Source: Tubiluchus corallicola (lineage: Eukaryota; Priapulida; Priapulimorpha; Priapulimorphida; Tubiluchidae). Taken from it: a DNA stretch of 64,000 nt. The notes beneath the pieces were generated by a model. That model was not told the DNA's origin. It made no database searches and saw only the letters and a list, made by a program, of their open reading frames with translations. Below, piece by piece: positions 57,700 to 64,000 of this stretch. The stretch covers positions 1 through 64,000 of the forward strand of contig JAQGDQ010000189.1 in NCBI GenBank assembly GCA_030141605.1. Reading direction: 5' to 3'. The position numbers and the translations under genes were made by a program. Each line of letters starts with the position of its first letter. Positions within the stretch are counted from its first letter, which is position 1.

Positions 57700-60123
57700 A
57701 TGTACAGTTTATTTAAGAAGGAGGTTATTCAGTTTTTTGGCTCTTTGATGGGGTATTTTATTGTAGTTGTATTTTTATCCATTACCGGTCTATTTTTATG
57801 GGTGTTTCCCGGGGTATATAATATTCCAGGAGGAGGGTACGCTACACTGGAGGGGCTTTTTGAGCTGGCTCCCTGGGTATATCTTTTTCTTATCCCTGCA
57901 GTTTCTATGCGTATATTTGCTGATGAGAAGAGAGGGGGGACCATGGAGCTGCTTTTGTCCCGCCCTATATCGGAGTTGGGGCTTGTGCTTTCAAAGTACA
58001 TGGCGGCGCTGGTGGTGGTAATGCTTTCATTATTGCCTACGCTTTTGTATTACTGGGCGGTTTCTTCTCTAGGCAGTCCGGCAGGGAACATAGATGGTGG
58101 TGCTGTTTTGGGAAGTTATATAGGGCTGTTTTTTCTCGCTTCCATCTATTTGTCAATAGGACTGTTTGCTTCATCGCTCACCGGCAACCAGATTGTTGCG
58201 TTTACAATTGCGCTGGTTCTTTCTTTTTTCTGGTATGTGGGGTTTGGTTATGCTTCTGAGCTTCCTGTGCTGTCGAGAGTGCCGGATGCTATATCTGCAA
58301 TAGGGATAGACGAACATTACGAATCGGTTAGCCGTGGTGTGCTTGATTTAAGAGATTTCGCTTATTTCATTCTGACATGTGGGTTTTTTCTTTTGCTTAC
58401 AAAGGTGTCGCTAGAGTGGGGGCGCAAGCCGCTAAGGCGAGGTGTTTCCCAAGTTCTTGTCTATGTTGTTTTGTCTGCTCTTGTTATGTCGGTTTTATCC
58501 TCCCTTTTTTTCAGGGTCGATTTTACATCAGAGAAGAGGTATTCGCTCTCCCCGCAATCAAGAGAGGTACTTTCACAGATGAAAGAGCCGGCGCTTGTAA
58601 AGGTTTATCTTGATGGTGAGCTACAGCCGGGTTTTAGAAAGTTAAAAAAAGCCATTAAGGAAAAGCTTAGCGATTTTAATGCATTTTCGGGTCCGGGAGT
58701 GTATGTAAAGTTTATTGATCCTTATGAAGAGGTTAGGCCTGAGAGGCGGGAGGAGTATTTTGACTCTTTGTTGAGTAACGGGTTAAGGGCTACTAATGTG
58801 CATTTAAGGACAGATAAAGGGACGAGTGTAAAGCTGATTTTTCCATCTGCCACAGTGAGTATGGGGGAGCATAGGGTTGTTTTGAACTTTCTTAAAAATA
58901 ATCCTGCGCTGGGTGGAGCTGAGAACATTAATCATTCTATAGAGACGTTGGAGTATGAGTTTGCAAATGCGCTAAAGATGCTTATTGTGAACAAGAGGGA
59001 GAGAGTGGCTTTTCTCACTGGGCACGGGGAGTTGGATCAGTGGCAGGTAGAGGATCTATCGCATGCATTGTCCGGGAGTTTTGAAACAGTTCGTATCTCT
59101 ACAGAGGAGCTTTCGCTTTATCCTGATAGTTTTAAGCTTCTTGTTGTTGCCGGGCCTGAAAATAGGTTTTCAGAGAAGGATAAGTTTGCTATTGATCAGT
59201 ATATTATGAAGGGGGGGCGTGTTTTGTGGGCAATTGCTTCTGTTAATGTTAGCCTGGACAGTTTGTCGCAAGGTATGTCCACATTGGCTTTTCCCAGAGA
59301 TCTAAATTTGGAAGATCAGTTATTCAGGTATGGCGCTCGTGTTAATTATGACCTTATTCAGGATACTGAGTGCCTAACTATTCCTATGCACACAGATCTT
59401 TCCGGTGCACCTTCTGAGTTAACACCGATGCCGTGGTACTTTTCTCCGATCGTTTTACCATCTCAAAGCCACCCTGTAGGGAGAAATATTAAGCATTTGA
59501 TGTCAGGGTTTGTAAGTTCTATTGATGTTGTGGGAGATAACGATAATGTAAATGCAACGGTGTTGCTTGCAACTTCTCCTTATTCGAGAAGGAACAAAGT
59601 GCCCATGACTGTAAGTCTCGCAATGGCAAATGCACCGCCTTCTCGTAGTATGTTTAGGGAGAGGCATATACCTCTTGCAGTGCTTCTTGAAGGGGAGTTT
59701 ATATCTGTTTTCAAGAACAGGATGGTAGAAGCTTTCGGAGTAGATAGAGGGACAGAGGTTATTGAGGAGAGCGAAAAGACGAAGATGCTGATAGTCTCTA
59801 ATGGGAGTATGTTGGCCAACAAGGTTCAAAGGAGAGGGGATGAGGCGCAAGTTTTACCCTTGGGTTATGATCGCTTCTCCCGCTACACATTTGGCAATAA
59901 GGAGTTTTTTGTAAATGCTATACATTACCTGTGTGACGATTCCGGGTTGATGAGTTTACGCTCAAGAGTGATGAAGCTACGTATGTTGGATAAAGTAAAG
60001 CTGGGCGAAAGTAAGGTGAAGTGGCAAGTTATAAATATGATAGTTCCCGTTTTAGTAATAATTGCAGCGGGACTTATTTTTAATTTTATAAGGAAAAGTC
60101 GCTATGCACGCCGAAGCGTTTAG
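57700..60123 (+). CDS. gldG: GldF-GldG fusion, gliding-type ABC transporter permease and substrate domain
   Basis: This is an 807-residue membrane protein. Residues 1-235 match GldF: six helices and ADEKRGGTMELLLSRPIS. Residues about 245-780 match GldG: one helix, FTSEKRYSLSPQSREVL, the long GldG/IFT52-like periplasmic domain (VAFLTGHGELDQWQVEDL, DQYIMKGGRVLWAI), and a final anchor helix (VPVLVIIAAGLIFNFIRKS). In gliding flavobacteria these are two genes, gldF and gldG, with the ATPase GldA elsewhere. Gliding or another export function cannot be decided. It starts 7 bases after lpxB. Confidence 0.9.
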   Translation: MYSLFKKEVIQFFGSLMGYFIVVVFLSITGLFLWVFPGVYNIPGGGYATLEGLFELAPWVYLFLIPAVSMRIFADEKRGGTMELLLSRPISELGLVLSKYMAALVVVMLSLLPTLLYYWAVSSLGSPAGNIDGGAVLGSYIGLFFLASIYLSIGLFASSLTGNQIVAFTIALVLSFFWYVGFGYASELPVLSRVPDAISAIGIDEHYESVSRGVLDLRDFAYFILTCGFFLLLTKVSLEWGRKPLRRGVSQVLVYVVLSALVMSVLSSLFFRVDFTSEKRYSLSPQSREVLSQMKEPALVKVYLDGELQPGFRKLKKAIKEKLSDFNAFSGPGVYVKFIDPYEEVRPERREEYFDSLLSNGLRATNVHLRTDKGTSVKLIFPSATVSMGEHRVVLNFLKNNPALGGAENINHSIETLEYEFANALKMLIVNKRERVAFLTGHGELDQWQVEDLSHALSGSFETVRISTEELSLYPDSFKLLVVAGPENRFSEKDKFAIDQYIMKGGRVLWAIASVNVSLDSLSQGMSTLAFPRDLNLEDQLFRYGARVNYDLIQDTECLTIPMHTDLSGAPSELTPMPWYFSPIVLPSQSHPVGRNIKHLMSGFVSSIDVVGDNDNVNATVLLATSPYSRRNKVPMTVSLAMANAPPSRSMFRERHIPLAVLLEGEFISVFKNRMVEAFGVDRGTEVIEESEKTKMLIVSNGSMLANKVQRRGDEAQVLPLGYDRFSRYTFGNKEFFVNAIHYLCDDSGLMSLRSRVMKLRMLDKVKLGESKVKWQVINMIVPVLVIIAAGLIFNFIRKSRYARRSV

Positions 60124-60449
60124 CTAAAAAGGTTAAATTTATAATGAGAGATCCCTGCAATGTTTATTTTTATTAATATTTTCTTTTTGCAATTTTCTTC
60201 AAAACCCTTATTTGTGCCAACTAAGGAGTGACTTATCATTAAATCTCCCCGATTTGGGCCAAAATATTTCGTTTTGTAGAGGTTTTAATGAGTAATAAAT
60301 TAACTGATTATTTGTATATTCGTGGGTGTTTATCCAGCAATTATATTACGGTTGGTGTGTTGTAGTGTTTGGAGTGATAAATATTATATATTAATTAACA
60401 TAATGAAGTTGATGTGTTTAACATAACTTTCATTAAAAAAACTAAACAA
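60124..60449. other. 326-base dnaN upstream region
   Basis: It holds an AT-rich spacer after gldFG. TATATTCG at about 60318 is the best -7-like match I see for dnaN, with no clear -33. No gene is convincing here. Confidence 0.35.
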
Positions 60450-61577
60450 ATGAAGTTTGTTGTTTCCAGTACAGAATTGATGAGTCACCTTAGCGCAGTG
60501 AGTAAGGTGATAAATAGTAAAAATGCATTGCCAATTCTTGACAACTTCTTATTTACTCTTGAGGGGACTACACTTTCTGTGGTGGCATCCGATCTTGAGA
60601 CGACATTGAGTGCCTCTTTTGAATTGGATTCAGTAGAGGGGGAGGGGTGCATAGCTATTCCTGCCAGGAGGCTACTTGATACGTTAAGGGAGTTTCCAGA
60701 ACAACCTCTCACATTTGATATTAATGTTAATACTTTAGCCGTGGATATATTGACAGAGAACGGGAAGTTTTCTGCGGTAGGGCAAGAAGGGGACGACTTT
60801 CCACAGTTTCCGAAGCAAAAAAGTGATAGCAGCAGTATAAAGACGGAGTATGATATATTGTTGAGAGGTATAGGCAAGACTCTGTTTGCGGTAGCGGAAG
60901 ATGAGCTTCGTCCCATAATGAACGGCATTTTTATAGATCTGACTACGGATAGTATGACCTTTGTTGCATCTGATGCACACAAGCTTGTTCGTTATCAAAA
61001 TAACAAAGCCAAGCCGGGATTGGACAATTCGTTTGTGTTGCCTAAAAAGCCGGCATCACTGTTTAAAAACCTGCCTGTGCCGGAGAATGTTGATGTAGAG
61101 ATTGCATTCGACGGGGAGAATGCGTTTTTCACATTGCCGGGGTATAAGGTTGTTTGTCGGCTTATTGAAGGCAAGTATCCGGCATATAATTCGGTGATAC
61201 CTCAAAACAATTCTAACAAAATGGTAGTTAGTAGGGTTGAGTTTTATAATACGCTGAGGAGAGTTTCTGTTTTTTCAAATCAGTCGAGCAATCTTGTGAG
61301 TCTTGAGTTATCTTCAGACGAGCTGGTTGTTTCTGCACAGGATGTTGATTTTGCAACCTCTGCAGTAGAGCGAATTAAATGCCAGTATGAAGGGACAGAA
61401 ATGAGGATAGGGTTTAAGTCTACCTTTCTTGCAGAGATTGTGTCTAATATTTCATCAGAAGAGGTAGAGATTGCACTCTCTGATCCTGGAAGGGCAGGAA
61501 CAATAATACCTGTAGATAACGATTTTGAAGATGAGGATGTTTTAATGTTGTTGATACCTATGAAGACCGTTGAGTGA
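60450..61577 (+). CDS. dnaN: DNA polymerase III beta subunit (sliding clamp)
   Basis: This 375-residue protein forms the ring-shaped clamp. The ATG at 60450 (MKFVVSSTELMSHL) was chosen over an upstream in-frame ATG because clamps begin there. The three-domain clamp is recognised by LPILDNFLF, FTLEGTTLSVVASDLETTL, VGQEGDDFPQFP, FVASDAHKLVRY and the C-terminal MLLIPMK. The length is normal. The exonuclease gene follows 122 bases downstream. Confidence 0.96.
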   Translation: MKFVVSSTELMSHLSAVSKVINSKNALPILDNFLFTLEGTTLSVVASDLETTLSASFELDSVEGEGCIAIPARRLLDTLREFPEQPLTFDINVNTLAVDILTENGKFSAVGQEGDDFPQFPKQKSDSSSIKTEYDILLRGIGKTLFAVAEDELRPIMNGIFIDLTTDSMTFVASDAHKLVRYQNNKAKPGLDNSFVLPKKPASLFKNLPVPENVDVEIAFDGENAFFTLPGYKVVCRLIEGKYPAYNSVIPQNNSNKMVVSRVEFYNTLRRVSVFSNQSSNLVSLELSSDELVVSAQDVDFATSAVERIKCQYEGTEMRIGFKSTFLAEIVSNISSEEVEIALSDPGRAGTIIPVDNDFEDEDVLMLLIPMKTVE

Positions 61578-61699
61578 GTTAAAGCTGTTTAAAGGTTTAA
61601 ATAGCTGATAGGGCATTGGCGGTAAAGTTTAGTATTGGTGCCAGGCTGATATTTTGCAGATATAGGCACGGCTTTCACAGACACTAAAAATATGAGCAT

Positions 61700-62509
61700 A
61701 TGCAATTGAATCTTAAAAAGCCACTGGTGTTCCTTGATCTGGAAACCACAGGAATAAATATAGTAACAGATAGAGTGGTAGAGATAGCTCTACTGAAGGT
61801 TGGTAGCAATGGAGAGGAGGAGGAGAAAGTTATGCGTATCAATCCTGAGATGCCAATACCCCAGGAGGCTTCACAGATACATGGTATTACCGATGAAGAT
61901 GTCAAGGAGTGTCATACTTTTAAACAGGTTGCTAAGCAGATAGCAGGGTTTATTGAAGGTGCAGATTTGGCTGGTTTTAATTCCAATAGGTTTGATATAC
62001 CACTGCTTTCAGAGGAGTTTTTGAGGGTGGGACTGGATGTTGATCTAAAGAGAAAAAGGTTTATTGATGTGCAAACAATTTTCCATAAGATGGAGAGAAG
62101 AACTCTGTCTGCTGCATATAAGTTTTATTGTGGGCAGGAGCTGGAAGAGGCACATAGTGCCAAGGCGGACACCAGAGCCACGTATGAGGTTTTAAAAGCA
62201 CAGCTGGACAGGTACGAGGGTGTTGAGGTGGAAGAGAATAAAAAAAGAGAGGTGCCTGTTGTTAACGATGTGGAAGCTCTGTCCAAGTTTTCTTCCCACA
62301 ATAGGAATGTTGATTTTGCAGGTAGAATCATTTATAATGATGACGGGGTTGAGGTGTTTAATTTTGGGAAATACAAGGGGAAACCTGTAGAGGAGGTGCT
62401 TAAAGAGGATTTTGGGTACTACGGCTGGATGCTTAATAATGAGTTTCCTTTGTACACAAAGAAGGTGCTTACCTCCATTAAGCTCAGAGCATTTCATAAG
62501 GAGGCGTAG
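61700..62509 (+). CDS. DnaQ-like 3'-5' exonuclease with C-terminal DUF3820-like domain
   Basis: This is a 269-residue protein. The DEDDh exonuclease site is visible: Asp and Glu in FLDLETTG (about 12-14), Asp in NSNRFDIPLL (about 98) and the His-x4-Asp of HSAKADTRA (about 153-158). Residues about 205-265 (FGKYKGKPVEEVLKEDFGYYGWMLNNEFP) form a small DUF3820-type domain. It may proofread for PolC/DnaE or act in repair; its place after dnaN supports a replication role. Confidence 0.9.
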   Translation: MQLNLKKPLVFLDLETTGINIVTDRVVEIALLKVGSNGEEEEKVMRINPEMPIPQEASQIHGITDEDVKECHTFKQVAKQIAGFIEGADLAGFNSNRFDIPLLSEEFLRVGLDVDLKRKRFIDVQTIFHKMERRTLSAAYKFYCGQELEEAHSAKADTRATYEVLKAQLDRYEGVEVEENKKREVPVVNDVEALSKFSSHNRNVDFAGRIIYNDDGVEVFNFGKYKGKPVEEVLKEDFGYYGWMLNNEFPLYTKKVLTSIKLRAFHKEA

Positions 62510-62563
62510 CTTCCTGCTTACTTTTTCAAATGTGCTGAGAGAGCTTGGATATAGTTTATAGTA

Positions 62564-63172
62564 ATGAAGGTAATATGTATAGGCAGAAATTTTGCAGAGC
62601 ATGCAAAGGAGCTTAATAACAGGGTTACAAGTGAACCTGTTTTTTTCATGAAACCGGATTCCTCCCTGTTGATTAATAATTTTCCTTTTTATATCCCTGA
62701 TTTTTCGAATGAGATACATTATGAGGTAGAGCTGATATTGAAGGTTAGTCGCCTCGGAAAAAATATAGATAAGAGGTTTGCCCATCGTTATTATGACAAG
62801 ATAGGCTTGGGTGTGGATTTTACCGCAAGGGATGTGCAGCGAGTCTGCAAAGAGAAGGGGCTACCTTGGGAAAAGGCAAAAGGGTTTGACGCATCGGCAG
62901 TAGTAGGCAAGTTTGTGCCTAAAGAGAAATTTAAAAGCTCCTCAATTAGTTTTTCTCTATTAAAAAACGGAGAGAGGGTTCAATCCGGCAATTCATCGGA
63001 TATGATCTTCTCATTTGATGAGATTATAGCTTATGTGTCTAAGTTTCTTACTTTGAAGATAGGAGATCTCATATACACAGGAACCCCTGCAGGAGTTGGG
63101 AAGGTGTCGATAGGCGATCAGCTAAAAGGGTATATTGGTGATGAGTTGTTTTTTGACTTTTTAATAAAATAA
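62564..63172 (+). CDS. fumarylacetoacetate hydrolase (FAH) family protein
   Basis: This is a 202-residue soluble enzyme with a metal-dependent FAH fold. The metal ligands fit the Glu pair in NEIHYEVELILKVSR (about 46-50) and Asp in LGVDFTARDVQ (about 86). ENGERVQSGNSSDMIFSF-like and IYTGTPAGVGKV segments complete the family pattern. It is likely a hydrolase or decarboxylase for a 2-oxo- or 1,3-diketo-acid, substrate unknown. The length is that of the short FAH forms. Confidence 0.9.
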   Translation: MKVICIGRNFAEHAKELNNRVTSEPVFFMKPDSSLLINNFPFYIPDFSNEIHYEVELILKVSRLGKNIDKRFAHRYYDKIGLGVDFTARDVQRVCKEKGLPWEKAKGFDASAVVGKFVPKEKFKSSSISFSLLKNGERVQSGNSSDMIFSFDEIIAYVSKFLTLKIGDLIYTGTPAGVGKVSIGDQLKGYIGDELFFDFLIK

Positions 63173-63267
63173 GCAGGTGTCATAAATTAACTTATATAGG
63201 TTAGGCAACAAACAGACGATTTCGTATAACTATAATAGACTATTTTAAATAACCTAATAAAGAAGGA

Positions 63268-63702
63268 ATGAGAATTTTATTAATACTCACGGCCCTTTTG
63301 CTAAGCTTCAATATTGAGATTCAGGGTAAAACGGAGGGTAAAACGGAGAAAGGTCAGGATGGTAATGGTATGAAAACCATGCCATTTCATTTAAGTTTTG
63401 TAACGCCGATAGGGACCAATGGAATGGAGTCATGGAACACCATTAATAATATATCGGTTAACCTGCTTGGAGGGTATTCAGGAGGGCTGGATGGAGTTGA
63501 GTTTGCCGGGCTTTTTAATGTGCTTAATAGCGATGTGAAGGGAGCACAGTTTGCCGGGTTCGCAAATTGTAGTAAAGACTATTTTGAAGGCGCGCAGTTT
63601 GCCGGATTTGCAAATAGTGTAATAAAGGATATTAAAGGCGTGCAGTTTGCTGGATTTGCAAATTGTGCAGTAGGCATAGAAATGTTGCAGATATTGTATT
63701 GA
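63268..63702 (+). pseudogene. surface-repeat protein (LA_2272-like), probably cut short
   Basis: This is a 144-residue open frame with a signal peptide (about 1-20, ending IQGK). From residue 70 it has repeats of about 16 residues with the core G-x-QFAGFAN (GVEFAGLFN, GAQFAGFAN, GAQFAGFAN, GVQFAGFAN), as in the LA_2272-type surface repeat family, whose members are normally much longer. The frame leaves the repeat pattern at CAVGIEM and stops 10 bases before the terminal repeat of IS copy 3. The rest of the gene has been lost or separated by the element. Confidence 0.7.
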
Positions 63703-63712
63703 ATGATTTAAA

Positions 63713-64000
63713 GACACTGTTTCACAAAGTGTGTAAACTAAAAAAATGCGACACTGTTTCACAAAGTGTGTAAACTAAAAAAATGCCGAGGGTTTGGCTA
63801 TTTATAGCTGGACCCTTTTTTCAAATATAACTAAGAACTGATTCAAGACAATGCCCCAGTTTCTGATTGGCATTGACCATTTTTTAGTTGCTTCTCTGGT
63901 TGCCAAAAATACAGATTTCATTACAGCCTGGTCTGACGGGAATGAAAGTTTGTTTTTTGTGTATTTTCTGATTTTTCCGTTGAGATTCTCAATCAGGTTG
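63713..64000 (-). mobile_element. IS256-family insertion sequence, copy 3 (runs off the window), duplicated end
   Basis: The left terminal repeat (GACACTGTTTCACAAA) occurs twice in tandem, at 63713 and 63750, as an exact 37-bp duplication. The second is followed by the normal IS interior. The orientation is the same as copies 1 and 2. The right end lies beyond the window. Confidence 0.9.
63802..64000 (-). CDS. IS256-family transposase, C-terminal part (copy 3)
   Basis: The C-terminal 65 or so residues (with [17 protein letters not shown] and the end FEKRVQL) are visible; the N-terminal side is beyond the window. The visible part reads without breaks and has the LSF-PSDQ and GIVLNQF variants of copy 1 rather than those of copy 2. 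Confidence 0.85.
   Translation of the reverse strand, partial: NLIENLNGKIRKYTKNKLSFPSDQAVMKSVFLATREATKKWSMPIRNWGIVLNQFLVIFEKRVQL

Noticed and set aside
1-64000. tRNA or rRNA genes.
   Set aside because: No cloverleaf or rRNA-like sequence was recognised on reading both strands; a covariance-model scan would be the decisive test.

Overview
The window looks like a Bacteroidota chromosome, probably from the Bacteroidales/Marinilabiliales side, although the genus cannot be named from sequence alone. The evidence is the gene content (S46 dipeptidyl-peptidase, PorT-like barrel, fused GldF-GldG, futalosine hydrolase, DUF5018 and GLUG lipoproteins), promoters of the TAnnTTTG type, lipoprotein signals ending Cys-Lys-Lys followed by acidic residues, and AT-rich spacers without strong Shine-Dalgarno sequences.

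Region 1 (1-22.3 kb) is an accessory locus, all on the minus strand. It is a head-to-tail array of eight related lipoprotein cassettes (named here, from left to right, P, A, B, C, D, E, F and G). A typical cassette has its own promoter, a lipoprotein signal peptide, one to five DUF5018-like beta-sandwich domains, a constant linker, a string of GLUG repeats and its own GC-rich terminator. A, C, D and E are open. P, B, F and G are broken by truncation, frameshift, deletion or nonsense mutation. Long blocks are shared in different combinations between cassettes, so the array looks like a recombining family. Two full IS256-family copies (1337 bp each) and an internally deleted relic sit in it, and one copy has a clear 9-bp target duplication. 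A ninth and longer relative (seven DUF5018-like domains) stands alone at 51.6-55.0 kb.

Region 2 (22.5-48.6 kb) is mostly ordinary chromosome: gcvT, an HPt protein, a receiver/PEP-synthase-like protein, an S46 peptidase, rnhA, a beta-barrel protein, a MATE transporter, a U32 protein, a DoxX fusion, rbfA with an FtsX/LolE-like permease and a TonB-like protein, a PlsC-type acyltransferase, elbB, mqnB, a DUF2007-Usp-Usp fusion, a DUF6340-like lipoprotein, M48 and M28 peptidases, and an Omp85-like barrel.

Region 3 (48.6-55.5 kb) is accessory again. It holds a 0.9-kb array of hairpin-bearing dispersed repeats, a pentapeptide-repeat membrane protein and the orphan lipoprotein. Pieces of the same dispersed repeat flank the acyltransferase gene and form the break at the start of cassette P.

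Region 4 (55.5-63.2 kb) is core: surE, a small membrane protein, lpxB and gldFG in tight succession, then dnaN, a DnaQ-like exonuclease and an FAH-family hydrolase. The window ends in a surface-repeat gene cut short next to a third IS256 copy whose terminal repeat is duplicated in tandem.
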